From DASUPK01 sp963848955 (GTDB taxonomy: Bacteria > Actinomycetota > Thermoleophilia > Solirubrobacterales > 70-9): DNA of 64,000 nt. The notes beneath the pieces were generated by a model. The model saw nothing but the letters and a program-made list of their open reading frames with translations. It searched no databases and had not been told where the DNA came from. This document shows positions 28,861 through 37,134 of the stretch, in pieces. Both the position numbers and the translations under genes were made by a program. Numbering within the stretch: position 1 is the first letter of the stretch; the number at the start of each line of letters is the position of its first letter. The DNA is taken from NCBI GenBank assembly GCA_963848955.1, contig CAWKFQ010000011.1:1-64000 (forward strand), given 5' to 3'.

Positions 28861-29442
28861 CTAGGCGCGCTCGTAGATCTGCACCCGGATGCCGTCGGAA
28901 CCGACGCCGCGGTCCTCGACCAGCTTCAGCTTGCGGCGCGGGACTCCGTCGGCGAACAGCCGCTTGCCGGAGCCGAGAATCGTCGGGAAGACCATCAGGT
29001 TCCACTGGTCGACGAGGTCGTTCTCGACCAGCGTCTTAACCAGGGTCGCGCTCCCCGCGACCTGGATGTCGCCCTCGTAAGTCTCCTTCAGCTTCTCAAT
29101 CTCCTCGGGGACGTTCTCCGAGATCACGTGCGAGTTCTGCCACTCCGGGTCCTCGAGCGTGGTCGAGACGACGTGTTTGGGCATGCTGTTGAACTTGTGC
29201 GCGAAGCCGCCCTCGTCCTCGTCGCCCTCGCGCTCCGGCCACGCGGCTGCAAAGCCCTCGTAGGTCACCCGGCCGAGGAGCTCGGCGTCCGCGGCCATCA
29301 GCTCGTCCATCTTGAATTGGTCGCCGTCCTCGCCGCGGTCGTACTCGAAGCTCCAGCCGCCGTACTCGTAGTCCTCGGATCCGCCCGGATCCTCGATCAC
29401 GCCGTCGAGCGAGATGAATTCGGTGACGACAATCTTGCCCAT
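28861..29442 (-). CDS. RibD C-terminal/dihydrofolate-reductase-like protein, copy 1
   Basis: 193 residues. The DHFR-like fold shows VVTEFISLDGVIEDPGG at the start, ELLGRVTYEGFAAAWP, the KHVVSTTLEDPEW strand and DIQVAGSATLVKTLVENDLVDQW, MVFPTILGSGKRLF. These actinobacterial homologues bind NADPH but are not true folate reductases; the substrate is unknown. A promoter-like GATTAGTCC/CGTCTGTA element lies 32-60 bases upstream. It abuts the MDR stop codon tail to tail. Confidence 0.87.
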   Translation of the reverse strand: MGKIVVTEFISLDGVIEDPGGSEDYEYGGWSFEYDRGEDGDQFKMDELMAADAELLGRVTYEGFAAAWPEREGDEDEGGFAHKFNSMPKHVVSTTLEDPEWQNSHVISENVPEEIEKLKETYEGDIQVAGSATLVKTLVENDLVDQWNLMVFPTILGSGKRLFADGVPRRKLKLVEDRGVGSDGIRVQIYERA

Positions 29443-29473
29443 CTGTTTCCTCCTGTTCGTTCGAAGTCGGTGG

Positions 29474-29502
29474 TACAGACGCTGAGATCCGCGGGACTAA
29501 TC
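29474..29502 (-). promoter_or_regulatory. Promoter-like element, copy C (GATTAG...CGTCTGTA)
   Basis: Minus strand: GATTAGTCC (29502-29494), 12-base spacer, CGTCTGTA (29481-29474), 32 bases before the DHFR-like start. It matches the elements at 30342 and 33164 and overlaps the stop codon of the upstream SRPBCC gene. Confidence 0.4.
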
Positions 29503-29958
29503 GGTTGCCAGGCGCTCGGCGAGGCGTTCGAAGAAGCCCGACCAGCCTTCAGCGGCGCGCCGGTAGCTCTCGGGGGACATGTGTCCGCCGCTCTGCTGGA
29601 AGAGCATCTCGGTCCGGTCCGAGTCGATCTCGGTGAGGACGACGGTGCAGGTGTCGTAGATGTCGCCGTCGGGTTGATCCGTGACGGTGAAGACGAGGCG
29701 CTCGGGCTCATCCACCTCGAGGTACTCCCCATCCCAGTGAATCTCGCCGCGCTGGGCGAGCATCACCATGCTCCACCGACCCCCGGGCCGCACGTCCATC
29801 GACACCGTGTCGAGCGGGACCTTCCCGGTCGGCCCGCCGTACCAGTCGGCGAAGCGCTCGGGCTCGGTCCACTCGCGCCAGACCTCCTGGCGGGGAGCCT
29901 CGAAGGTCCAGGTGAGCTCGATGTCCGGCCCGCCGTTGCCGCCGGATGTCTCAGCCAT
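29497..29958 (-). CDS. SRPBCC (AHSA1/START-like) domain protein
   Basis: 153 residues. The AHSA1 pattern is clear: IELTWTFEAPRQEVWREWTEPERFADWYGG, DVRPGGRWSMVM, YLEVDEPERLVFTV and the C-terminal helix GWSGFFERLAERLA. These small hydrophobic-pocket proteins bind lipids or small ligands. It is coupled to the ArsR gene upstream by an eight-base overlap, a very common pair in actinobacteria. Confidence 0.87.
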   Translation of the reverse strand: MAETSGGNGGPDIELTWTFEAPRQEVWREWTEPERFADWYGGPTGKVPLDTVSMDVRPGGRWSMVMLAQRGEIHWDGEYLEVDEPERLVFTVTDQPDGDIYDTCTVVLTEIDSDRTEMLFQQSGGHMSPESYRRAAEGWSGFFERLAERLATD

Positions 29959-30287
29959 GAGATGCCTTTCGCCTGGAGCGCAGCCGCTCGTCCATCCGCC
30001 CGAAGCCGCTCTCCCAGAAGCCCCGGTAGCCCTCGACCCAGTCGGCGACCTGCTTCAGCGGAGTCGCCCTCGAGGTGGGAGGGCCGAAGCTGCGCCGTCC
30101 GCCCGCGCGTGATCAGGCCGGCGCCCTCCAGCACCTTGAGGTGCTTGGAGACAGCCTGGATGCTGATCGGCAGTGGCTCGGCAAGCTCGCTCACGGTCGC
30201 GTCGCCCGAGGCTAACCGCCCGAGGATCGCCCTGCGGGTCGGGTCGGCGAGGGCGGCGAAGGTGCGGTCGAGTTGCGCGGTCGTCAT
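29951..30287 (-). CDS. ArsR-family regulator, frameshifted
   Basis: About 111 residues. The winged helix-turn-helix is intact: RTFAALADPTRRAILGRLASGD, VSELAEPLPISIQAVSKHLKVLEGAGLI. One extra base near 30069 shifts the frame; removal gives TPLKQVADWVEGYRGFWESGF and a stop at 29951-29953 overlapping the SRPBCC start by eight bases. No metal-binding cysteines are seen, so it likely responds to something other than metal and represses this two-gene unit. Confidence 0.83.
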
Positions 30288-30341
30288 ACCGCGGAGTATT
30301 AAACCAGATGGTTGAATAGAGTCAGATTCTGGGCACGTCGC

Positions 30342-30418
30342 GATGAGTTTCGGGACCGGGGATCGTCTTTTCCTCTAGATCGAGAGCGTCACATTCCGGG
30401 ACCGGAAATCGTCATTTC
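30342..30418 (+). promoter_or_regulatory. Promoter-like element, copy A, plus a downstream 22-base direct repeat
   Basis: GATGAGTTT (30342-30350), 13-base spacer, CGTCT (30364-30368). The segment 30351-30372 (CGGGACCGGGGATCGTCTTTTC region) recurs at 30397-30418 with three mismatches. ATG in GATGAG also opens an 11-codon frame (MSFGTGDRLFL). Upstream of the flavoprotein gene at 30459. Confidence 0.4.
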
Positions 30419-30458
30419 TTCGAGTCCAAACAATCACGTCCCACACGAAGGGGGAAGC

Positions 30459-31841
30459 ATGTCGCCAGCACCGCAAGCCAAGGATGTTCCGACCGATCAG
30501 CTTCGGTCCCAACTCGAAGGAGAGCTGATCACGCCGCAGGAAGGCGACTACGACGAGGCCCGCCAGGTCTTCTTCAAGGGGATCGACCGGCGGCCGCTCG
30601 CGGTGGCGCGGGTAGCCGATGCCGACGACGTCGTTCGCGTCGTGACCGCCGCGCGGGAGACCGGCCTGGAGCTCGCGGTTCGGAGCGGTGGCCACAGCCG
30701 CGCCGGCTACGGGACCTCCGACGGCGGGCTCGTCATCGACCTCTCCGGCATGAACTCGATCGAGATCGATGGCGCCGGACATTCCGCCTGGGTCGGAACC
30801 GGGGCAACGGCCGCCCAGTACACGGTCGCCACCGGCGAGCGTGGGCGCGTCACCGGCTTCGGCGACGCAGGTTCGGTCGGGATCGGTGGCATCACCCTCG
30901 CCGGTGGCATCGGATTCCTGGCCCGCAGGAACGGACTGACCATCGACGATCTGCTGGCGGCCGAGGTGGTCACCGCCGACGGTGAGTTGGTTCAGGCGAG
31001 CGAGGAGTCCGAGCCCGAGCTGTTCTGGGCGATCCGCGGGGGCGAGTCGAACTTCGGCGTCGCCACTCGGCTCCAGCTGCGACTGCACGAGATCTCGGAG
31101 ATCGTCGGCGGGATGCTGATCCTCCCGGCCACCCCGGAGACGATCACGGGCTTTCTCGAGGCGGCTGATGCGGCCCCCGAGGAGCTCTCGACCATCGCGA
31201 ACATCATGATCGCGCCGCCGATGCCGTTCCTTCCGGAGGCGGCGCACGGCAAGCCGGTCGTCATGGCTCTGATGGCCTACGTCGGCCCACCGGACCAGGC
31301 CGCGGGCGTGCTCGCACCGTTCCGTGCCCTCGCTGAGCCGCTCGCCGACATGCTGCGGCCGATGCGCTACCCAGAGCTCTACGAGGGCCCGGAACAGGAG
31401 CCTCAGCTCGGGGCCGGCACGAATTTCTTCGCCGACTCGCTCGATGCGGAGGCCTCGGAGGGGATCCTCGAGTGGCTCCCCAAGTCGACAGCGCCGATGA
31501 GGGCCGTCCAGATCCGGGTCCTCGGCGGAGCGATCGCCCGGACGCCGAACGACGCCACGGCGTTCGCCCACCGCGATCGAGGCATGCTCGTGAACGTCGC
31601 GGCGATGTACATGGATCCGGCCGAGAAGGAGACCCACGACGCCTGGGTCGAAGGCATTTCCCGCGCCCTGGGCAAGAACGGGGCGGGCGGGTACGTCGGC
31701 TTCCTCGGCGAGGACGACGAGGAGACCATCCGCGCGGCCTACCCGGGCGGAAACTGGGAGCGGCTCCGCGGCCTGAAGCGCCGCTACGACCCGGGCAACC
31801 TCTTCCACCTCAACCACAACATCCCGCCGGCGGACGGGTGA
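30459..31841 (+). CDS. Berberine-bridge-type FAD-linked oxidase, copy 1
   Basis: 460 residues from ATG 30459 (GGGGGAAG upstream). PCMH-type FAD-binding domain: RSGGHSRAGYGTSDGGLVIDL with His79 as the likely covalent FAD ligand, then SVGIGGITLAGGIGFLARRNG. The second cysteine ligand of bicovalent enzymes is missing. The C-terminal BBE segment RRYDPGNLFHLNHNI is present. No signal peptide. These enzymes oxidise alcohols, sugars or alkaloid-like substrates with oxygen; the substrate is unknown. A second copy lies at 33741. Confidence 0.92.
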   Translation: MSPAPQAKDVPTDQLRSQLEGELITPQEGDYDEARQVFFKGIDRRPLAVARVADADDVVRVVTAARETGLELAVRSGGHSRAGYGTSDGGLVIDLSGMNSIEIDGAGHSAWVGTGATAAQYTVATGERGRVTGFGDAGSVGIGGITLAGGIGFLARRNGLTIDDLLAAEVVTADGELVQASEESEPELFWAIRGGESNFGVATRLQLRLHEISEIVGGMLILPATPETITGFLEAADAAPEELSTIANIMIAPPMPFLPEAAHGKPVVMALMAYVGPPDQAAGVLAPFRALAEPLADMLRPMRYPELYEGPEQEPQLGAGTNFFADSLDAEASEGILEWLPKSTAPMRAVQIRVLGGAIARTPNDATAFAHRDRGMLVNVAAMYMDPAEKETHDAWVEGISRALGKNGAGGYVGFLGEDDEETIRAAYPGGNWERLRGLKRRYDPGNLFHLNHNIPPADG

Positions 31842-31856
31842 GCCGTTGCCGTGGGG

Positions 31857-32303
31857 TCAGAGCCAGCTGATGCCGGCGCGCTCGGACGCCTCCGCGTAGG
31901 CGTCCGGGCCGAGGGTGCCGTTGCGCTCGGCTTCGGCGAGGTCGCGGAAGAACTGCTCGAAGCCGCCCGGGGTGAGCACGACCAGCTCGCGGCCGACTCC
32001 CGGCTCGACCCGGCGCTGGGCGTGGGGGACGCCCCGCGGAGCGAAGATCGCCTCGCCCGGTCCCAGCCGGTGCTCTCGCTCGCCGAGCGTGATGATGTGC
32101 TCGCCCTCGACGATGTAGAACAGCTCGTCCTCTCGGCTGTGGACGTGGAGGGGGGTGTCGACCATCGGCCGGACCTCCTCGAGCACGGTCATCGCTCCGC
32201 CGGAGTCCTCGGCACTGACCTTGATCACGACGGTCACCTCGCCGAAGACGAGCTTCTCCTCGCGCAATCCCTCGCTCGCTCCCTCACCCACAAGGAGGAC
32301 CAT
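31857..32303 (-). CDS. Small cupin-domain protein
   Basis: 148 residues from ATG 32303; a longer start (32339) would run into the divergent gene. The cupin motifs are PMVDTPLHVHSREDELFYIVEGEH (metal ligands HxH and E) and LGPGEAIFAPRGVPHAQRRV (second H). A single-domain cupin of unknown substrate, as often found next to flavoproteins in catabolic clusters. Divergent from the SRPBCC gene with a 25-base gap. Confidence 0.83.
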   Translation of the reverse strand: MVLLVGEGASEGLREEKLVFGEVTVVIKVSAEDSGGAMTVLEEVRPMVDTPLHVHSREDELFYIVEGEHIITLGEREHRLGPGEAIFAPRGVPHAQRRVEPGVGRELVVLTPGGFEQFFRDLAEAERNGTLGPDAYAEASERAGISWL

Positions 32304-32328
32304 AGTCTGGGTTACAAGTGCTGCAGCC

Positions 32329-32757
32329 ATGAACTTCAAGACCGCCGTAACGATCGAGAGGCCCGTCGAGGAGGTCTTCGACTACATCTCGGATCCCCGC
32401 AACTTCCCGAGCTGGAACTCGGCGGTCCAGGCTGTGAACCTGACATCCGGGCAGGGCGAGCCGGGGTCGACCTACCTGATGGAGCGCGAGCTTCCGGGTG
32501 GCCGCGCGGAGAACGGACTCGAGGTCGTCAACCGCGAGCGCCCCACGGCATTCACGATCCGCACCACTTCGGGCCCGACGCCCTTCGTCTACCGCTACCG
32601 GTTCGACTCCGACGGTGCCGCCGCGCGGGTGGAGCTGAGCGCGGACGTCGAGCTTTCGGGGATTGCGGGTGCGCTCGGCCCACTCGCCTCGCGCGCGGTG
32701 AAGCGAGGGGTCGATTCCAACTTCGCCGACTTGAAGCGAATCCTCGAGGCCGCATAA
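32329..32757 (+). CDS. SRPBCC family protein (polyketide cyclase/dehydrase-like)
   Basis: 142 residues from ATG 32329. START-like pattern: FKTAVTIERPVEEVFDYISDPRNFPSWNS, ERELPGGRAENGLEVV, RYRFDSDGAAARVEL, and the long C-terminal helix RAVKRGVDSNFADLKRIL. Probably binds a hydrophobic ligand; function unknown. Confidence 0.85.
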   Translation: MNFKTAVTIERPVEEVFDYISDPRNFPSWNSAVQAVNLTSGQGEPGSTYLMERELPGGRAENGLEVVNRERPTAFTIRTTSGPTPFVYRYRFDSDGAAARVELSADVELSGIAGALGPLASRAVKRGVDSNFADLKRILEAA

Positions 32758-32766
32758 GCTCCGCTC

Positions 32767-33136
32767 ATGCTCGACCACGTCGCCATCAACGTCTCCGACT
32801 ACGAGCGCAGCCGCGACTTCTACGCCAAGGCGCTCGAGCCACTCGGCTACTCCCTGCTGATGGAGCCGGCGGAGACGCACGGCGGGTTCGGCCGCGAGGG
32901 GAAACCGGACTTCTGGATCTCTGGAGCTGCGGGAGCCCACTACGGAGAACGTGCACGTCGCACTGGCGGCGCCCGACCGGGCGACGGTCGACGCATTCCA
33001 CGCCGCGGCGCTCGAGGCCGGGGGCACCGACAACGGGGAGCCGGGTCTCCGTGACTACCACCCGACCTACTACGGCGCCTTCGTGCGCGACCCCGACGGC
33101 AACAACATCGAGGTCGTCTGTCACAAGCCCGAGTAG
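32767..33136 (+). CDS. VOC/glyoxalase-fold protein, frameshifted
   Basis: About 122 residues. LDHVAINVSDYERSRDFYAKALEPLGYSLL opens a vicinal-oxygen-chelate fold. One extra base near 32930 shifts the frame; the second half reads ENVHVALAAPDRATVDAFHAAALEAGG and AFVRDPDGNNIEVVCHK, with the metal-ligand His and Glu kept. Corrected, it is an ordinary glyoxalase-like protein. Confidence 0.78.
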
Positions 33137-33163
33137 CGGGCCCCAAAGGCTCACCGAGGGCGC

Positions 33164-33200
33164 GATGAGTTTGCGGGCTTCGGGACGTCTGTAGGTCGAG
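33164..33200 (+). promoter_or_regulatory. Promoter-like element, copy B (GATGAGTTT...CGTCTGTA)
   Basis: GATGAGTTT (33164-33172), 13-base spacer, CGTCTGTAGGTCGAG (33186-33200), 28 bases before the second DHFR-like gene. Copy A has the same spacing and a matching CTAGATCGAG. It also contains a nine-codon frame (MSLRASGRL). Confidence 0.45.
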
Positions 33201-33217
33201 TCGCTGAAAGGAGTCAG

Positions 33218-33739
33218 ATGCAGATCCGAACTCGCATGTGCACGAGCCTCGACGGCCACATATCGAACGAGCACGGCCTGCCGGTGCAGCTCTCAGACCC
33301 GGATTGGGATCCCGAGGCCTACGGGTTCGTCGAGCTTCAGTCGAAATGCGACGCCGTCCTGATGGGGATCACCACCCTCGGCCCGGCGATCGACGCCGAA
33401 CCATGGCCATGGTCCGACGTCGACGTCTTCGTCCTCGGCTCCGAGCGGCCGCCTGGCATTCCCGACGAGGTCGTGGTCGAAGGCGATCCTGATCGCTTGC
33501 TGGAGCAGGTGCGACAGGCGAATCGTGGCGGCGACGTCCACCTGATCGGCGGTCCCACCACGATCGAGACCTACCGGCAGCGCGGGGCGATCGACGAGTT
33601 CGGGTTGGTCGTGCTCCCGATCTTCGCCGGCGAGGGGATGCAACTCACTCCCTCCCTCCGAACCGACGAGAGGCTGACGCTGAAGAGCGAGCGGGTCCTC
33701 CCGGGCGGCGCGGTCGAGCTCCTCTACGAGAGCCCCTGA
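33218..33739 (+). CDS. RibD C-terminal/dihydrofolate-reductase-like protein, copy 2
   Basis: 173 residues: RTRMCTSLDGHISNEHG at the start, CDAVLMGITTLGPAID, VDVFVLGSERPPG, DVHLIGGPTTIETYRQRGAIDEFGLVVLPIFAGEGMQL. The NADPH-binding GGPT loop is kept. AAAGGAG precedes ATG 33218. It shares the promoter-like element with copy 1 and ends one base before the second flavoprotein gene, so it is probably cotranscribed with it. Substrate unknown. Confidence 0.87.
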   Translation: MQIRTRMCTSLDGHISNEHGLPVQLSDPDWDPEAYGFVELQSKCDAVLMGITTLGPAIDAEPWPWSDVDVFVLGSERPPGIPDEVVVEGDPDRLLEQVRQANRGGDVHLIGGPTTIETYRQRGAIDEFGLVVLPIFAGEGMQLTPSLRTDERLTLKSERVLPGGAVELLYESP

Positions 33740-33740
33740 G

Positions 33741-35087
33741 ATGGCGGAACGGATCGAGGAGCTCCGCCAATCGCTGTCGGGCGACGTCGTGGAGCCCGAC
33801 GATCGCGAGTACGAGAAGGCGAGGCTGTGCTTCAACCTGCTGGTCGACCGGCGACCGATGGCGATCGCGCGCTGCGTCGACGCCGATGACGTAGCCGCGG
33901 CGCTCGCCTTTGGGCAGGAGCAGGGGTTGGAGATCGCGGCGCGCGGCGGCGGGCACAACCCCGCCGGGCACTGCGCGGTCGACGACGGGCTTGTGATCGA
34001 CCTCTCGCGGATGCGGGAGGTCGAGGTCGACCCCGAGTCGGGCATCGCCCGCTCTGGAGGCGGCGCGACTTGGCTCGACTTCGACGCGGCGACCCAGCAG
34101 CACGGCCTGGTCACGCCCGGCGGCGTGGTCGGTTCCACCGGCGTCACAGGTCTCGCCCTCGGCGGCGGCATCGGCCACCTCACCGCCCAGCACGGTTTCA
34201 CCTGCGACAACCTGATCGGCGCCGACGTGGTCACTCCGACCGGCGACATCGTCAGGGCGGGGGAGGACGGGGATCCGGATCTGCTCTGGGGGCTGCGTGG
34301 GGGAGGGGGCAACTTCGGCGTCGTGACGCGGGCCGAGTTCCGGCTCCACTCGCTGGAGCGTGTTGTCGGCGGCCGACTCGATTTCGAGGGCGATGCGGTG
34401 CGAGATGCGCTTCGCGCCTTCCGCGACGTCGATGCGAGCGCCGGCAACGAGATCAGCATCCAGTGCCAGATCTCGACGAAGCAGGACCTGACGCCCACCT
34501 TGGTGGTCGTCCCCTGCTACACGGGCGCGGAGGAGGAGATCGATGAGATACGTGAGCTGCGCTCGGTGCCGGGACTCGCCAGTGACACCGTCCGCGAGCA
34601 GGCCTTCCTCGACCAGCAGCGCATCTTCGATCCCGGATACGGCGTCGACCGCAATTACTGGAAGGGCCACTTCCTGCGCGAGCTGCCCGATGAGGTGATC
34701 GACATCCTCGTGGGCGCCCTGGGCGCACTCGGCAGGCCTGCGGGTGCGATCCTGATCGAGTCGCTCCGCGGTGCCCCCAAGGACGTCGACGCTGACAGCG
34801 CCGCCCTCGGCTACCGCGACGCCGCGTTCAACGTCAGCGTGATGGCGGACTGGCTCGACCCCGCCGTCGACGACGAGTCCATCACCTGGGCCCGCGAGAC
34901 CGCCGCGGCGATCGAGCCCTGGTCAGTCAGCGGAGGCTACGCCAACTACATGCAGGCCGACGAGCCCCTCGACCGCGTCCGCGCCGCCTTCGGCCCCGAG
35001 AACTTCGAGCGCCTCCGGGCGCTGAAATCCCGCTACGACCCCGAAAACGTCCTGCACCGGAACCAAAACATCCCGCCCTTGCCCTGA
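33741..35087 (+). CDS. Berberine-bridge-type FAD-linked oxidase, copy 2
   Basis: 448 residues. The FAD domain contains AARGGGHNPAGHCAVDDGLVIDL (His as flavin ligand), GGVVGSTGVTGLALGGGIGHL and RGGGGNFGVVTRAEF; the BBE segment is SRYDPENVLHRNQNI. Closely related in layout to copy 1, 1.9 kb upstream, and probably the product of an old duplication with diverged substrate. Translationally close to the DHFR-like gene before it. Confidence 0.92.
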   Translation: MAERIEELRQSLSGDVVEPDDREYEKARLCFNLLVDRRPMAIARCVDADDVAAALAFGQEQGLEIAARGGGHNPAGHCAVDDGLVIDLSRMREVEVDPESGIARSGGGATWLDFDAATQQHGLVTPGGVVGSTGVTGLALGGGIGHLTAQHGFTCDNLIGADVVTPTGDIVRAGEDGDPDLLWGLRGGGGNFGVVTRAEFRLHSLERVVGGRLDFEGDAVRDALRAFRDVDASAGNEISIQCQISTKQDLTPTLVVVPCYTGAEEEIDEIRELRSVPGLASDTVREQAFLDQQRIFDPGYGVDRNYWKGHFLRELPDEVIDILVGALGALGRPAGAILIESLRGAPKDVDADSAALGYRDAAFNVSVMADWLDPAVDDESITWARETAAAIEPWSVSGGYANYMQADEPLDRVRAAFGPENFERLRALKSRYDPENVLHRNQNIPPLP

Positions 35088-35152
35088 ACGGAGTACGGTG
35101 GTCCGAGAGTTGGATCTTCCCGATCCGCCTCGACTCCTAGGGAAGGAACCCG

Positions 35153-35683
35153 ATGCGAACTGCTCGCGTAGTGGGGCTGGCGACGATGACCTGCGCTGCC
35201 CTCGCTCTCCTTGCCGGCTCGACCTCGGCCAAGGACCCGAAGTGGATCGGTCCAGTGAACCAGCCGCCGGGGGGTGGGACATTCGGACAGGCATCCATCG
35301 AGCTCAAGGTCCATTTCGGGCGCAAGAAGCACGGCAGCAAGAAGTTCGTGCCGAAGTCGTTGATGGCGAAGTTGACCAACGTCTACTACACGTGTGCCGA
35401 CGGCCAGATCTACTACCCATCCGTCGGCGGCGGAGATGCGTCGACGAGCACGCACATCTCCTTCGAGGAGACGATTTTCGTCAAGAAGAACAAGAAGTTC
35501 GGGGTGACGGATGGCAGCAGCGGCGACATCGACAGCGGCAGCCTGAGCATCACGGGCAAGTTCCGCGGCCGCACCGCAAGCGGCACGATCCACATGGAGA
35601 ACCACTACAACGACGGATCCAACCACGGTGACTACCGCACCTGCGACAGCGGCGTCCTGAGCTGGACTGCGTCGGCGCCCTAG
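35153..35683 (+). CDS. Secreted beta-rich protein of unknown function
   Basis: 176 residues. Signal peptide at 1-25 (VVGLATMTCAALALLAGSTSA). The mature part alternates strands (SIELKVHFGRKKHGSKKFVPKS, VYYTCADGQIYYPSV, GSLSITGKFRGRTASGTIHMENH) and ends TCDSGVLSWTASAP. Two cysteines (TCADG, TCDSG) could form a disulfide. The end matches the partial gene at the left edge of the window, so it is one of a family. Function unknown. Confidence 0.72.
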   Translation: MRTARVVGLATMTCAALALLAGSTSAKDPKWIGPVNQPPGGGTFGQASIELKVHFGRKKHGSKKFVPKSLMAKLTNVYYTCADGQIYYPSVGGGDASTSTHISFEETIFVKKNKKFGVTDGSSGDIDSGSLSITGKFRGRTASGTIHMENHYNDGSNHGDYRTCDSGVLSWTASAP

Positions 35684-35695
35684 TACCAGCTGGGC

Positions 35696-36268
35696 TCAGA
35701 GCCCGAGCCCGCGTACGCCGGACTCGCCCCAGCCCAGGTGGTGCGCAAGCTCATGCTTCACCACCCGCTCGACCTGCGCCCGAAGCAGGTCCGGGTCGTG
35801 CCCGAAGTCGCGCTCCAGGGTGTCCTGGTAGATCACGATCCGGTCGGGATAGATGTCGCGGGCGACGGTGCCGCCCATGTACATCCCGTAGGCGCGGTGC
35901 TCGTGCCCGAGGTTCGAGATCACCACCGGCGTGTCCTCCAGCAGCGCCTGGAACTCCGGCGGGAGGTCGTCGATCGCCTCGATCACCAGTAGATCGAACT
36001 CGCTTGGCGGATAGTCGGGAGCCGGCATCGCGGCGAGCGCCTCACTCCGATCGACGAGCTTCCGGAACTCGGGCTCGGGCATCTCCCTGCCGATCGCCAT
36101 CGTCGTCGCCCACGCGGTGATCAGCACGATCGCGACCGCCCCGACCACGATCGTCATCAGCCCACCGAGATGGGCGAACGACGGCGGGTTGAGGAACAGC
36201 AGCAGGCACCCGGCGATGAAGGCGGCGAAGGCCGTGGCCCGCAGCGGAGGAACGAGGATCTCCCTCAT
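35696..36268 (-). CDS. Zincin-like metallopeptidase family protein with N-terminal membrane hairpin
   Basis: 190 residues. Two membrane helices (about 10-28 and 34-58) precede a soluble domain with LVIEAIDDLPPEFQALLEDTPVV and IVIYQDTLERDFG, ending in VERVVKHELAHHLGWGE. HELAHH is the zinc-binding/catalytic motif of the Zincin_1 (PF06262) family, whose members are normally soluble and about 120 residues long. The added membrane anchor is unusual. Substrate unknown. Confidence 0.8.
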   Translation of the reverse strand: MREILVPPLRATAFAAFIAGCLLLFLNPPSFAHLGGLMTIVVGAVAIVLITAWATTMAIGREMPEPEFRKLVDRSEALAAMPAPDYPPSEFDLLVIEAIDDLPPEFQALLEDTPVVISNLGHEHRAYGMYMGGTVARDIYPDRIVIYQDTLERDFGHDPDLLRAQVERVVKHELAHHLGWGESGVRGLGL

Positions 36269-36320
36269 ATCTTGAGGTTAGGGAGTGCCCTGGGGCGCCG
36301 GGTGGATCTATCCGGACTGA

Positions 36321-37103
36321 CTAGGGCTTCAGCTTCCGCCCGGTCGTGAACAGCCACTGGCTCCACGCCAGCAGCGCCAGGCACATCGCCGCGACCACCG
36401 CGAAGGCGATCCAGGGGCTGACGTCGGAGGTGCCGAGGAAGCCGTAGCGGATCGTCTCGACGACGTAGAAGAGCGGGTTCACGTGGGAGAGCTGCTCCCA
36501 GGGGGCTCCCAGGCGGGAGACGGAGTAGAAGACGCCGCCGAGGAAGGTGAGGGGGAGGATGACGATGTTGTTGATGAAGCTGGTGTGGTCGAAGGTCTCG
36601 GCGTAGATGCCGACGATCGTGCCGAGGGCGCCGAAACCGACCACCAGGAGGAGGACGGCGATCACGAGGAAGGCCGGCTGGTTGACCGGCGCGCCGGTGA
36701 TCGGGATCGCGAGGGCGGCGAGGCCGACGCCGATGATCAGGGCTCGGAAGGCGCCGCCGATCAGGTAGCCGACGTTGACCTGCCAGTGGTGCATCGGGGC
36801 GGCGAGGACGTCGTCGATGAAGCGGTCGTTCCGGCCCTGGAAGATCGTCGAGGCGTTGTTGGAGTAGGCGGCCTGCGCCATCGCCATCGCGACCAGGCCG
36901 GGGACGATGAACTCGTCGTAGTCGAAGCCCTGCACCTGCTTGATCCGCCCGCCTAGGGAGAGTCCGAAGACGACGATGAAGAGCAGGGAGGAGACCACCG
37001 GCGCGAGCGTTGTCTGGGTCCAGAGGCGCAGCACGCGGTGGCACTCGCGGCGCGAGAGCCAGAGGAAGCCCTGCCAGGGGTTCGCCTCGACGTGTTCGCT
37101 CAT
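36321..37103 (-). CDS. ABC-2 type exporter permease
   Basis: 260 residues from ATG 37103. Six membrane segments with the ABC-2 signature: VSSLLFIVVFGLSLGG, the YDEFIVPGLVAMAMAQAAYSNNAS stretch, FQGRNDRFIDDVLAAPMHHWQ (coupling helix) and LPLTFLGGVFYSVSRLG, VNPLFYVVETIRYGF. It needs a separate ATPase; the only candidate in the window is at 41505-42278, same strand, 4.4 kb away. Together they would export a drug or lipid-like molecule. Confidence 0.9.
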   Translation of the reverse strand: MSEHVEANPWQGFLWLSRRECHRVLRLWTQTTLAPVVSSLLFIVVFGLSLGGRIKQVQGFDYDEFIVPGLVAMAMAQAAYSNNASTIFQGRNDRFIDDVLAAPMHHWQVNVGYLIGGAFRALIIGVGLAALAIPITGAPVNQPAFLVIAVLLLVVGFGALGTIVGIYAETFDHTSFINNIVILPLTFLGGVFYSVSRLGAPWEQLSHVNPLFYVVETIRYGFLGTSDVSPWIAFAVVAAMCLALLAWSQWLFTTGRKLKP

Positions 37104-37134
37104 CGCAAACACAGTAGCCGTGGCCCCGCGTCCG

